From Denitrobaculum sp965225735 (GTDB lineage Bacteria > Pseudomonadota > Alphaproteobacteria > Kiloniellales > Kiloniellaceae): 64,000 nt of DNA. The position numbers and the translations under genes were made by a program. Below are positions 26,904 through 36,153 of this stretch, one piece after another; the stretch's first letter is position 1, and each line of letters starts with the position of its first letter. The stretch spans positions 248,001 through 312,000 of the forward strand of contig CBDDBN010000030.1 of assembly GCA_965225735.1 (NCBI GenBank), given 5' to 3'. A model generated the notes under the pieces. That model was not told where the DNA came from and ran no database searches. It saw only the letters and a program-made list of their open reading frames with translations.

Positions 26904-28679
26904 TTAAGCTGCGCAGCGTGGCGCGAAGAACCTTGCGGTTGGCCCGTCCCGATCCAGCAATTCGCCTGCGGGGCCAGCCTCCAGGATCCGCCCGTTCTCA
27001 ACGAACCAGAGCTGATCCATACGCCGAGCGACCGCGAGGGAATGGGTGATGGTCAGTGTCGTCGCTTCGCTCTCCCGCACCAGTCTTTCGACAAGCTCCG
27101 GCCCGTCGGTGTCCAGAACGTCGTCCGGCTCGTCGAGCAGCATCAGGGAGGGCTTCGAAAGCGCCGCGCGAACCAACAAGAGCCGTCGGGCTTCGCCAGC
27201 GGAAAGGTTCCGGCCGGCCTCGCTTACCTTGCCTTCGAGACCACCGAGACGATCGATGGCGCCCTTCAGGCCGAAGGCCTCAGCTTTGGCCAGGATCGTG
27301 GCGTCATCGGGACGCTCCGCCACCCCCATGGTAAGCGCGCGGCGCAGGCTACCGGCAAGGATCGGGGAATGCTTCCCCACCAACGAAAGGAGTTTGCGGC
27401 GCTCCGCCGACCGGAGACTTGTCGGCGCACGACCACCCAAACGTACCCGTCCGTCTTCCGGTTGTTCCAGACCGGCAGCAAGACCCAATAGCGTCGACTT
27501 GCCTGCGCCGTTTCCGCCGACAATTGCGATTTTCTGGCCGGCCTCCGCCCTTGCCGTAACGTTATAGAGCCCGCCAGCCGAAACTGCTTTGAATTCCAAC
27601 TCTTGAGGCCCAAGGCCTTTTAGAGCCGGTATTTGCACAACGGTCTCTTGGCCATCGGCCTTAGCGGCTTGCCAGCGCGGCCGGCGGATTTTCGGCGTTC
27701 CGAGTATCGCCTCACACTTGTCGCGCGCTGCGACCCAGGCACGGTGACGATCCCAGACACCCGCCAGGTCGCGCATTGGCTGGATCATCAGGCCGACAGC
27801 GGCCAGCGCCCCCGCGGCCTCTGCACCGGCGGCACCGGTACGCAAGGCCATCCAGAGAACCGCTGCCGCTGCCAGACCGGCGATGGCATCGGGTACGGCG
27901 CGCAACAGGGCTGCGCCCCGCGCGCGCTCCAGCGCAGAGACGATCAGCTTTTCTGTGCGGCGCTGCAGATGAGCAACTTCGATGGCGCTGCGGCCCAGAA
28001 GACGCAATTCCGGGGCATGAGGGACTCGCTCACTCATATCAGCCGCAAGCCGGGCACGGCGCGCCCGCAGGCGTTTGTGCGCTGGTCCGAGCCTCGGCCC
28101 GATAAAGGCCATCGCCAGGAGGCCAAAGATAACAGGGACTGCCGCTGCCTGCGCCAAATCGGCGTTCAGGAAAAAGAGAACAGCAGTGGCGACCGGCAAA
28201 ACGATACTGGCGGAAATGAGCCTGGCAATGCCGAGACTCACCCAACCACGAACCGCGGAAAGATCGCCGACGAACCGCATCGCCAGAGCGCCCTTACGGC
28301 GTTTGGAAAGCTCCCGCGCGGACATCTGCGAAAGATGCCTGAAGAGCTTGAGGCGAAGCGATGCGGCGTAGTCCTGCCCCACCCGCTCCGCGACCAGGCG
28401 CTCGCCGACCCGGAAGACCGCGATCGCGACGCCCGCCAAGACGATGAAACTCAGGGCGAGTGCAGGAAGAGCGGCATCCGCGAGGCGAAGAGCGGCAAAG
28501 ACATCGCGCGTCGCGAAGGCCGCGAGTCCGGCGGCCGAAGCCTGTCCCAAGGCCAGGACAGCAACGAAAAGAATACTACGTCCACGACCTTCGTCTGGAA
28601 TGCGCGGGAGCCGGCTTGCGGGCGTCCGGTTAACAGACGACCCGCTTTTCATTAGCCAGCGTAGAAGCGGCCAAGTCAT
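26904..28679 (-). CDS. ABC transporter with fused membrane and ATPase domains (CydC/CydD-like half transporter)
   Basis: 591-residue half transporter. The N-terminal part has about five to six membrane helices (ILFVAVLALGQASAAGLAAF and others) of the type-I exporter fold with the coupling motif RRKGALAMRFVGDLSAVRGW. The C-terminal ATPase has Walker A GGNGAGKST near residue 390, signature LSAGEARRL and Walker B LMLLDEP. The signature serine-alanine-glycine form is slightly unusual. The start is the ATG overlapping the stop of the upstream NTPase gene (ATGA). It may export a product made or modified by the upstream enzymes, probably as a homodimer; substrate unknown. Confidence 0.87.
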   Translation of the reverse strand: MTWPLLRWLMKSGSSVNRTPASRLPRIPDEGRGRSILFVAVLALGQASAAGLAAFATRDVFAALRLADAALPALALSFIVLAGVAIAVFRVGERLVAERVGQDYAASLRLKLFRHLSQMSARELSKRRKGALAMRFVGDLSAVRGWVSLGIARLISASIVLPVATAVLFFLNADLAQAAAVPVIFGLLAMAFIGPRLGPAHKRLRARRARLAADMSERVPHAPELRLLGRSAIEVAHLQRRTEKLIVSALERARGAALLRAVPDAIAGLAAAAVLWMALRTGAAGAEAAGALAAVGLMIQPMRDLAGVWDRHRAWVAARDKCEAILGTPKIRRPRWQAAKADGQETVVQIPALKGLGPQELEFKAVSAGGLYNVTARAEAGQKIAIVGGNGAGKSTLLGLAAGLEQPEDGRVRLGGRAPTSLRSAERRKLLSLVGKHSPILAGSLRRALTMGVAERPDDATILAKAEAFGLKGAIDRLGGLEGKVSEAGRNLSAGEARRLLLVRAALSKPSLMLLDEPDDVLDTDGPELVERLVRESEATTLTITHSLAVARRMDQLWFVENGRILEAGPAGELLDRDGPTARFFAPRCAA

Positions 28680-29773
28680 GCCGCGACTCCGACTTCGGTG
28701 ACCTCCACGGGAACGGCATGCGCGCCGCGTTTGGCCAGCATTTCGGAAAGAAGCCCATTCGACTGCGCGGGATCGCAAAGCGTCTTGCGGGTGACCACCC
28801 GCACACCGGTTGCGGCCTCCGCTTCTGCCGCGCCGAGCGGCGAGCAGCTGACCATACCGGTCACAATGGCAGGCTCGACCCCCATGGCGCGCAGCGCCGC
28901 GCAGCCGCCTGCTGCCGCCAGCGCGTCGGGCGCCGCAAAGACGACTCCGGCAAAGTTATCGCGGATAGAAGGCTTCTTCAGCAGATCGGCCGTTTCCTTT
29001 TGAAACACGCCGTCGGCCAGTTCGACTACGGCAACGTTGCAGCCGGCGCGTTTCGCGTGGGCCAACAAAGTCCCCATACCCGCTTCGAGACGGGGTAAGG
29101 GCTGACGGTAAGTCGAAACCATGCCTGCGTCGGTAAAGTCGGCAACATAGCGGGCACCGGTGTCGCAAAAGGCGTTGTAGTCTCCGAAGGCTCCGGTCCC
29201 GGTCGCCTTTATGGCTGCGACGCGGTGGCCGGCACGTGTTAGCCCATGAGCGAAGGCCGCCACGGCCGTGGTCTTACCGGAGTTCATGGAGGCGCCGACA
29301 ATCCCTATAACCTTCAAGCCTTCCGGTCGGGCCGCCTTTTCCAGGGCATAGTCCGCAAGATTGATGACCTTGCCGGACGCATTGGCAAGCAATCCCAGCG
29401 GAACGATGCGGGTTGGTTCGGACATCTTGGCGTGGCGATGACGCATCCGTCCCAGCACGCCGCCACCCGCAAGCATGTCGGCGCCCTTTGGATCCAACTC
29501 GGCGAGCCCTTCAAACTGATCAGGTGCGTAGCGGTCACCGCAGGCAAGAACAACCAGGTCACCGACGTAGAGTTCCGACGCACGGCCTTTTGCGAGTTGA
29601 ATCTTCTTATGTGAACCAATGCGCTCGACGCGACCGATGACCAGATCGCCGGACGTGGCGTAAGACAGCATATCGATCAACGAAACGGCGTCTTTGCGTT
29701 CAACGCGGCGGGTCGAAAAGGCCCACTTAGCCTGATTGAGCATTTCGAAGGCGATGGGAGTAAGTAAAGTCAT
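28676..29773 (-). CDS. P-loop NTPase, DUF1611-like
   Basis: 365 residues. A central P-loop GIVGASMNSGKTT lies near residues 157-169, followed by AAIKATGTGAFGDYNAF and GARYVADFTDAGMVSTYRQP, a layout like MobB/dethiobiotin-synthetase-type NTPases and DUF1611 proteins as I remember them. The N-terminal about 130 residues form a separate beta-rich-looking domain. The ATG with AGGAG upstream was chosen over a more distal one. It is coupled to the ABC transporter by a four-base overlap. DUF1611 proteins include DgcN of D-glutamate catabolism; whether this one acts on an amino acid is unknown. Confidence 0.65.
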   Translation of the reverse strand: MTLLTPIAFEMLNQAKWAFSTRRVERKDAVSLIDMLSYATSGDLVIGRVERIGSHKKIQLAKGRASELYVGDLVVLACGDRYAPDQFEGLAELDPKGADMLAGGGVLGRMRHRHAKMSEPTRIVPLGLLANASGKVINLADYALEKAARPEGLKVIGIVGASMNSGKTTAVAAFAHGLTRAGHRVAAIKATGTGAFGDYNAFCDTGARYVADFTDAGMVSTYRQPLPRLEAGMGTLLAHAKRAGCNVAVVELADGVFQKETADLLKKPSIRDNFAGVVFAAPDALAAAGGCAALRAMGVEPAIVTGMVSCSPLGAAEAEAATGVRVVTRKTLCDPAQSNGLLSEMLAKRGAHAVPVEVTEVGVAA

Positions 29774-29907
29774 TAAGATTCTCCTGGATTTTTGACACCC
29801 GCCGAAGTGCCTCGTTTGTCTGTATGGAAGTCTGAAGAACTTTGTTGACGGGCACCTGTCGACGCTATGAACGGCCATCGATAGTCAGATGAACAACGCG
29901 TGAAAAG

Positions 29908-30795
29908 CTATGCCCGTGCGGCTGTGTGAGCGGGCGCCTGTTCCCAGTGATGCGCGCGCGGCATTTCTAGCTCGGACGCATCGACATCTAAAATTAGCCG
30001 GTCGAGCTGACCATGACGGACGCATTGGCCAAAATCGTGTCCACAGCCGGGCAGGATCGACAACCCAATTTGCGCAGAGATACCCTTAGCAGCGGCAAGT
30101 TGCCGTAACGCAGCCGTCCAGCGCTTTGCGCGCATGACCCGGTCCTCACCCTGCTGACGGTCGATTTCCGGACTGTTGCGAGTGTTGTGGTCAGAGACAC
30201 AGTCTTCGGATCCGACACAAACCTGGATCGGTATCCTAAGGAACTGGTCCAGACCGGAGGCAAAGCGCGGTCCCCAGTCGTCCTTGCGACCGGGCCGAGG
30301 CGCCATACCATAGGGAAAAGCGGCCTCGTCGGGAAAGGTGTACCAGCCGGCGGAGGAGACGGTCAGTCGCGCCACCAATTGGGGATAGAGCATCGCGAAA
30401 CGATGAACGAATTGAGCGCCACCTGAGTAACCCGACAGCTCGAACTTCTCCGTTCGCCAAATGCCGGCTAAACGCAGTTCGTTCAACAGCTGAAGAAGTG
30501 CAAGATCCGCGCGTTTGCCACGCACGACCTGCTGATAGCGGGGCCAATTCTCAGCATCGAAGAGCGGCGCGATAACCGGACGCCCCGAAAGTGCGGCCCG
30601 CGGGGCCAGCAGCGCGGCTTGTTGCTTAGCGCCACGCTGAATGCCGTGTACAGCAACCAACGGTGTCGCTTCCGGAGACATGTTGGAAGGAATTGCCAGC
30701 CAGCAGGAGAGAGCGTTCTTTCCCTTGGCGGGCCGGCACATCAGAGTGACCGATTCCGACGGCATTGTTTTTTCGTCAACTGCAGGATTCAACAT
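29908..30795 (-). CDS. Alpha/beta hydrolase family protein
   Basis: 295 residues without signal peptide. The nucleophile serine lies in GYSGGAQF near residue 123; acid and base candidates lie in GSEDCVSDHN and LPGCGHDFGQ. The oxyanion-side HG is in VAVHGIQRGAK. The start chosen has AAGGA seven bases upstream and begins 13 bases past the preceding hydroxylase gene. The fold is clear; the substrate (ester, peptide or thioester) is not. It sits between an Asp/Asn hydroxylase-like gene and the NTPase/ABC pair in one apparent operon. Confidence 0.8.
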   Translation of the reverse strand: MLNPAVDEKTMPSESVTLMCRPAKGKNALSCWLAIPSNMSPEATPLVAVHGIQRGAKQQAALLAPRAALSGRPVIAPLFDAENWPRYQQVVRGKRADLALLQLLNELRLAGIWRTEKFELSGYSGGAQFVHRFAMLYPQLVARLTVSSAGWYTFPDEAAFPYGMAPRPGRKDDWGPRFASGLDQFLRIPIQVCVGSEDCVSDHNTRNSPEIDRQQGEDRVMRAKRWTAALRQLAAAKGISAQIGLSILPGCGHDFGQCVRHGQLDRLILDVDASELEMPRAHHWEQAPAHTAARA

Positions 30796-30808
30796 TTGCT
30801 TTTCCTTA

Positions 30809-31381
30809 TCAGGCGGCATCGCCGAAGACCCGTTTGGCATCGGCCTGTGGCAAGAGATCGAAAATCAAGTGGATGCGATCCTGAGCACCGTCGTTGTAGG
30901 CTTCATGGACCTGCTTGTTATCGAACCACCAGAGTTCACCCTCGTTCATGCGAATCTCCTCGTCTCCGGCTTTGAGCCAGGAGCCATGAGAGGATTTCAG
31001 GACGAGGTGATAGCGATTGCGAACGGCGTAGTACTCGCCACGATCGATGTGGGGATAGACCCGGCGCCCGGCAGGCAGACAGACGATCTTGGCTCGGCTT
31101 AAAAGACTTTTTTCCGTTTGCGCAACCTGCCGCAGAAACTGACAGGCATTCGGATAGCTGACCGAGCCGCTTGTCCAACGGCTTTCATGCACGTCTCTCC
31201 GCTTACGCTCTCCGATCGCTGACTTACGTAGTCCGCGGAGCGGGATGGCACGAGCTTCACGCTGAACTTTGATCTTCTGTTGACGACCGGTCGACTGGTC
31301 CCATGCACCTTTGATCACGGCTATTTCATCGAGAAAGGGCGTGGGATCGATGGCGGACCTGATGCACCGGAAGTACTTCAT
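30809..31381 (-). CDS. Aspartyl/asparaginyl beta-hydroxylase-like Fe(II)/2-oxoglutarate oxygenase
   Basis: 190 residues. The cupin core has VYPHIDRGEYY, where H-x-D supplies two iron ligands, then NRYHLVLKS and a downstream half WWFDNKQVHEAYNDG followed by DRIHLIFDL, matching the AspH family pattern of distal histidine and 2-oxoglutarate-binding arginine. The ATG after GAGGAG was chosen; the frame stays open 57 codons upstream but that part has no family character. It is the first gene of the presumed hydroxylase-hydrolase-NTPase-ABC-kinase operon. Its target, protein or small molecule, is unknown. Confidence 0.78.
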   Translation of the reverse strand: MKYFRCIRSAIDPTPFLDEIAVIKGAWDQSTGRQQKIKVQREARAIPLRGLRKSAIGERKRRDVHESRWTSGSVSYPNACQFLRQVAQTEKSLLSRAKIVCLPAGRRVYPHIDRGEYYAVRNRYHLVLKSSHGSWLKAGDEEIRMNEGELWWFDNKQVHEAYNDGAQDRIHLIFDLLPQADAKRVFGDAA

Positions 31382-31617
31382 GGCAATCTCCTCTAGAGCG
31401 CCGCAGGACCACGCCGCTCCTGCAAGACTGCTGATTTTTGCGAACCGGCGGCGCCTTAGAACAGGGCCGCCATCTTGTGGCTCAGCAAATAACACGACTT
31501 GCAGAGAAGAAGATTTAAAATATTGTTTTTTAACGACTATTTTCATTTTCATTCACGTCTTCTTATCGATCCATTCATGCCAGTTTCATGTGGCATTCAT
31601 CTTCCGCGAAACGGGGT

Positions 31618-32286
31618 CTAATTGCTGCGGACCCAGGCTTCCTCAACGCCGTTGCGACGATGAACCTCGCGATAGGCAATCGGACCTTCATTTGGCGCAT
31701 ACCAAGTGGTGCGGACCCGTCGGCTATCGTCGCACTTCACGACAAAGGCTGGCGTCGCGCGATCTGGCCGGAGTACTTCGACTGCGTCCGTGACTTCGCA
31801 CCGCGTTTCCCGGGTATAACTGCGACCCGTATGAGAGACTGCACGGCGTTCGTAACGACCGACGGCTCCGACCTTTAGCGGGTAGAGGGAGTCGAGTTCG
31901 CGCACCCTGGCTTGGCCCGTATGCCAATTTTTCGATGTCCCACAACTAGCCCAACTGTCGGACGGCGAGAACCAGTCGCTGGCACGGGTCCAAACGCAGC
32001 CATTGCCTTCCGTCACCCGCACACCATTCCCGTATTGACGCACCGAATAGCTTGTAGATGTTCCATCTACGAGGCTTGTCACAGTCATGCTGGGGATTCG
32101 GCGCGCGGATGGCTTTGCAATTTGCGTGATCGAACCCTTGAGGGGACGGGTCTCTGGGCTGGGTCCTTCGAAAAGCGCTGAAACCGACGGCAGCTTAAAG
32201 GAGGGCACCTCAAAGCTCTCAAGCTCTTTCCCAACCGAGCAGGCGGCCAGAGGAAGGACAAGGAAAGGGATGACAAGCTGTTTCAT
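31618..32286 (-). CDS. Hypothetical lipoprotein
   Basis: 222 residues with a clear lipoprotein signal peptide: MKQLVIPFLVLPLAAC, lipid-attached cysteine at position 16. The exported part shows no family I recognise; it carries several cysteines (GCVWTRASDW, ASCGTSKNWH, TRCEV, VKCDDS) that may form disulphides, and a beta-rich composition. A good ribosome-binding site (AGGAGAT) precedes the ATG. It is separated from the hydroxylase operon by 236 AT-rich bases on the same strand. Confidence 0.75.
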   Translation of the reverse strand: MKQLVIPFLVLPLAACSVGKELESFEVPSFKLPSVSALFEGPSPETRPLKGSITQIAKPSARRIPSMTVTSLVDGTSTSYSVRQYGNGVRVTEGNGCVWTRASDWFSPSDSWASCGTSKNWHTGQARVRELDSLYPLKVGAVGRYERRAVSHTGRSYTRETRCEVTDAVEVLRPDRATPAFVVKCDDSRRVRTTWYAPNEGPIAYREVHRRNGVEEAWVRSN

Positions 32287-32521
32287 CGTTGTATCTCCTG
32301 TTCGCTGGCCCGGCAGCGGGCCACATTCACCAGAACAACGACGGTGCCCGTGAATCCTTCCCCAAAAAGAGTCGAAAAAATTTTATATTGAACAAAATCA
32401 GCGACTTAAAAACGGATTACGCTGTATTTTACAGTGCATTGCGACATGACGATCACAGCCTGGCGGCTGGATTCCTGACTTATGAATTCTATGAATACGT
32501 CAAGATGAAAACAGGAAGACG

Positions 32522-33847
32522 CTAGACTTCGCCGTGCTGCGGCGCGCCCTCGATTCTGATCGGCTCTTTGACGATGACATGGCTGTGGGGGTAAGGAATC
32601 TCGATTCCATGCGCCTTGAAAGCATCCCAGAGAGCCAAAAGAACCTCACCCTTGATGTTCGCGACACCACCGGAGGGATCGCGGATCCAAAATCGCAGGA
32701 CAAAGTCGAGGGAACTGTCCCCAAAAGCCGTCAAGTGACAAACCGGCGGCCTTTCCGACACCACGCGCTCCGGCTTGGCCGCAGCTTCCTTGGCAATGCG
32801 TCGAACTTCATGCGGATCGCAGTCGTAAGAAACACCGAAGGTAATTTCCATCCGGATCAGTTCATTAGAGAAAGACCAGTTCACCACGCGCTGGGTAATC
32901 AGATCCTCGTTGGGAATCAGGTATTCCTTGCTGTCGCGGGTCACGACCGAGACGTAGCGCGCGCCGAGTGAAGAAATCCAGCCGAAGGTTTCACCCAGTT
33001 CGATCACATCGCCCGGCTTGATGGACTTGTCGAGCAATAGGATGACGCCGCTAATCAGGTTGGAAACGACCTTCTGCAGACCGAAACCAATACCCACGCC
33101 GACGGCGCCGGAAAAGACCGCCAGCGCCGTCAAGTCGATGCCAACCGAGTTAATCGCGATCAAAACGGCAAGCGTAATCAGCGTGATCTTCAAGAGCTTA
33201 CCGAGTAGGACCTGGACCGAAGGTGTCAGATCCGGGACCTGATTGATGCGCCGCTCCAAAAAGCGCGAGAGCGCGGAAGCCACCCAAAGCAGAAGCGCCA
33301 GGGTCAGCATGCCCTTGACCACGGTCAGCAGGGAAATGCGGAGATCGCCGAAACTGACTGCAAAGGAATCGAGCAGCGCGACTGTAGGATCCAGTAAGCC
33401 TGTGATGTTCAGAGCCGCGACCGTCCAAGCACAAAAAGCCAGTGTCTTGGCCAGTGCCGGGTTACTGACAAAGGTCGTGACCAACCGGATCACGATCCAA
33501 GCACCCAACAGGTTTGTGGCCACCCCTAAAAGATAAGTTCGGCTTGGCCAAGTCACCTGCTGAAGAACGGCAAGAGCGATACCAAGCAGGATCAGGTAGA
33601 TGAGCGGCGTCAAAACCGCAGGCAAGGCCTGAACTTGAGTCGCGATACGGGCCGGGAGTTTGGCACGCTCGAGGAGTCCGACGACAGATGGCCGCGCCAA
33701 CTTGGCGAGATAAGCGGAAAAACCGAAGAGCAGAAGCAGAAGAATGACCTGAAGCAGTGTCCAGACATTCGTCACATGCTGTAGTGTCCAATCGATAGCC
33801 GACTGGAATTCCGCAACAGCGCGGCCCGGTTCAAAGAGCTCTTCCAT
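32522..33847 (-). CDS. Mechanosensitive ion channel of the MscS family
   Basis: 441 residues, longer than E. coli MscS (286), with about five predicted membrane helices. The pore-lining helix and following beta domain are unmistakable: AVGVGIGFGLQKVVSNLISG, then LLLDKSIKPGDVIELGE and YLIPNEDLITQRVVNWSF. It opens under membrane tension to release solutes in hypo-osmotic shock, which complements the betaine importer of this window, though the two are 28 kb apart. Confidence 0.93.
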   Translation of the reverse strand: MEELFEPGRAVAEFQSAIDWTLQHVTNVWTLLQVILLLLLFGFSAYLAKLARPSVVGLLERAKLPARIATQVQALPAVLTPLIYLILLGIALAVLQQVTWPSRTYLLGVATNLLGAWIVIRLVTTFVSNPALAKTLAFCAWTVAALNITGLLDPTVALLDSFAVSFGDLRISLLTVVKGMLTLALLLWVASALSRFLERRINQVPDLTPSVQVLLGKLLKITLITLAVLIAINSVGIDLTALAVFSGAVGVGIGFGLQKVVSNLISGVILLLDKSIKPGDVIELGETFGWISSLGARYVSVVTRDSKEYLIPNEDLITQRVVNWSFSNELIRMEITFGVSYDCDPHEVRRIAKEAAAKPERVVSERPPVCHLTAFGDSSLDFVLRFWIRDPSGGVANIKGEVLLALWDAFKAHGIEIPYPHSHVIVKEPIRIEGAPQHGEV

Positions 33848-34011
33848 CAGAGGCGTTCACTCCTGCCGTTAGGTCAAAGGCAGCAGAAATCACGATAGGC
33901 ACCGCAGGGAGTCGTGGCAACATGCGAGTACCCATGTCTCGATTCGACCACACGGCATAACGATGCGTCCGCGTGGGCCCCGTCATTGCCTGGACACCGC
34001 TCAAAAGGACT

Positions 34012-35346
34012 TCAAGCAGTGATACGCATGTCCGCCGCAAAGCCGTTGGGTGCTTTGTGGAACTTGCCGTCCTTCATAATCGCCAGCAGGCGGCTTTTGT
34101 CCTGGAGGATGCGAACGTCCGCGATCGGATCGCCATCCACCAAGAGAAGATCGGCCAAAAAGCCTTCGCGAATCATGCCGAGCTCATTGCCCATCCCCAT
34201 GATCTGGCCCCCATACTTCGTCGCCGCCTGAATGGCCTCCATCGGCGACATGCCGAGCAGATCGACGAAGGTGTGGATGTCGGTCGCGTTTGTGCCCTGA
34301 GGGGTCCAGGCGAAACCGTAGTCGCCGCCAATCAAGACGCGAATGCCCCGCTTGTGCATCTTCTGCATGGTCTCGACCGCCATCTCCAGTTCGCGTTCGT
34401 AGGCGATGGTGATCGGAGTGCCGGGTTTGATGCCGTAATCGCCGGCGTTACGGGCGGTGTTGATCAGCCAGGCAAGACCGGGGGCGACGAAGTGCTTGTC
34501 CTTGACGGCCTCCAGCATGTCGAGTGCTTCTTCGTCGGCGAAGGAGGCGTGATAGATGTACTCGATGCCATGCCGCACGCACTGCTTGACGGATTCCGAT
34601 GAGCGGGCATGCGCTGCAAGAGTTTTGCCCCGAATGCGCGCTTCCCGCACTGCCATCGTGATCTCTTCTTCGGACATGGGCGTTTCCTCGGCACCCATGC
34701 CGGTGATCTCCTCGCCTGAGAGATTGAGCTTAATGGTATCGACGCCGTACTTGATCAATTCGCGCACCGTGCGCCGGATTTCCTCCGGTCCGGAGACCAC
34801 GATCCCGAGGTTCATTCCCTCGTGCTGAATGTGTGGCGGAGAGGTATCCCCCAAGCCGCCGACAGTGGTGATTTCCGGACCTGCCGCTGTATAACGCGGT
34901 CCCGGAATACGCCCTTCATTGATGAAATTTCGGATGACAACATCAAGTCGATGTTTCGCAGCGGCCGCTCCACGGCCCGCTGTAAAGCCGGCGTCGAGAA
35001 GGATTTTCGCCATTTCGGCCGTGACCAGGACATGCTCTTCAAGCGGCATCATCTGGATCGGCGCGATTCCGGGCGCATTGTTCCAGCTGAGATGGAGATG
35101 CGCATCGATCAAACCGGGCATGAGAGTTGCCCCTCGCCCGTCAATGCGCTGCCCGCCGCCATTGCCCCAGGCGTATCCGCCACTCGAGCGGCTGACGCTT
35201 TTGATACGATTGCCCTCGACGACCACCTCGCCGGTGTAGGGGGCTTCGCCCGTCGCATCGAGAACCCTGACATTGGTGAAGGTGATGGCGTTTTCGCTCA
35301 GGGCACTGCGTCCGCCACCCCAATCGGTATAGCTGGTATCGGACAT
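34012..35346 (-). CDS. Amidohydrolase family protein (imidazolonepropionase/prolidase-like)
   Basis: 444-residue metal-dependent hydrolase. Metal-ligand motifs: GLIDAHLHLSW (HxH), the lysine in TIKLNLSGEE, histidines in LAAHARSS and YIYHASF, and the aspartate in LIGGDYGF; the C-terminal small beta domain has GFLADLLLVDGDP. The ATG after AGGAAGGAAA was chosen over one 21 bases upstream. Last gene of the twelve-gene operon, 30 bases after the alpha/beta hydrolase. It probably opens a cyclic amide, lactam or lactone; the specific substrate is unknown. Confidence 0.88.
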   Translation of the reverse strand: MSDTSYTDWGGGRSALSENAITFTNVRVLDATGEAPYTGEVVVEGNRIKSVSRSSGGYAWGNGGGQRIDGRGATLMPGLIDAHLHLSWNNAPGIAPIQMMPLEEHVLVTAEMAKILLDAGFTAGRGAAAAKHRLDVVIRNFINEGRIPGPRYTAAGPEITTVGGLGDTSPPHIQHEGMNLGIVVSGPEEIRRTVRELIKYGVDTIKLNLSGEEITGMGAEETPMSEEEITMAVREARIRGKTLAAHARSSESVKQCVRHGIEYIYHASFADEEALDMLEAVKDKHFVAPGLAWLINTARNAGDYGIKPGTPITIAYERELEMAVETMQKMHKRGIRVLIGGDYGFAWTPQGTNATDIHTFVDLLGMSPMEAIQAATKYGGQIMGMGNELGMIREGFLADLLLVDGDPIADVRILQDKSRLLAIMKDGKFHKAPNGFAADMRITA

Positions 35347-35376
35347 GGCTGTTTCCTTCCTCTCCAATTTGTCAGT

Positions 35377-36150
35377 TTAGTTTACGCCGAGTTGCAAACA
35401 AAGATGCTCCGCCGACTCGGATGGCATTTCCAACATGGTCCAGTGGCCACAATCGGACAACACATGGAGCTCCGCACCGGGAATGGCAGCTTGCAAACGC
35501 TCACCCATAGCCGGCGGCGCGACCACATCCTCGGCACCGGTTACCAGCCGGGTCGGGCAGGAAATCGCGCTATGGTCAGGCGGCTGCATCGCGGCCAAGG
35601 CCTCACAGTGGCGCGCATAACCGGCCGGATCCTGGCGCAGAATGCTCTCGCGCACAAAGGCCACGACAGCCGGATTGGATTCCTTGGTCTTCGCCGAGAG
35701 GCTCGCGTTGCAGATCGCATCCGCGATCGCGCTCATACCATTTTTCCGCGCGTCATCCGCACGCGCTGTCAAAGCCTGACGTGCGGCGGCAGGTGGCTTG
35801 AAGATCGGGCCGAAAAGGGTCATACCGCTCACGAGATCCGGTTGCGATACCGCAAGCTCCTGACAGAGAACCGTACCCATGGAGTGGCCGACGAAATGCG
35901 CTTGATGCACCGCCTGCGCACGGAGCATCTCAGCCACGGCCGCCGCCAAACCGCTGAGCCCAGATAGTCCAGGCCGGATGGCCGAGCGGCCCGCGCCAGG
36001 AAGATCCGGGCGAATTGTCTTGAAGCCGCGCAGCGCCCCCATCAGAGGCTGAAAAGAGTTGGAACTGCCGCCCAATCCGTGGATCAAAACCACCGCGGAA
36101 CCCTCGCCGCTCACCTCGCTCACCATGCTGCCGAGATTGACATCGACCAT
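35377..36150 (-). CDS. Alpha/beta hydrolase (enol-lactonase-like)
   Basis: 257 residues, cytoplasmic. HGLGGSSNSF, nucleophile elbow GHSMG, acid in TGAEDVVAP and histidine in DCGHWTMLE form a complete triad. The sequence style resembles PcaD-type 3-oxoadipate enol-lactonases and meta-cleavage-product hydrolases. It lies three bases after the FAH-family gene, itself typical of such pathways, so a role in cleaving a ring-derived intermediate is likely. Confidence 0.88.
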   Translation of the reverse strand: MVDVNLGSMVSEVSGEGSAVVLIHGLGGSSNSFQPLMGALRGFKTIRPDLPGAGRSAIRPGLSGLSGLAAAVAEMLRAQAVHQAHFVGHSMGTVLCQELAVSQPDLVSGMTLFGPIFKPPAAARQALTARADDARKNGMSAIADAICNASLSAKTKESNPAVVAFVRESILRQDPAGYARHCEALAAMQPPDHSAISCPTRLVTGAEDVVAPPAMGERLQAAIPGAELHVLSDCGHWTMLEMPSESAEHLCLQLGVN

Positions 36151-36153
36151 CAG

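Noticed and set aside
25282..26907. 541-codon plus-strand frame opposite the histidine kinase
   Set aside because: Kinase motifs on the minus strand are complete; this frame has none.
32289..32525. 78-codon plus-strand frame between the lipoprotein and MscS genes
   Set aside because: TTG start without ribosome-binding site, AT-rich intergenic composition, no recognisable protein character.
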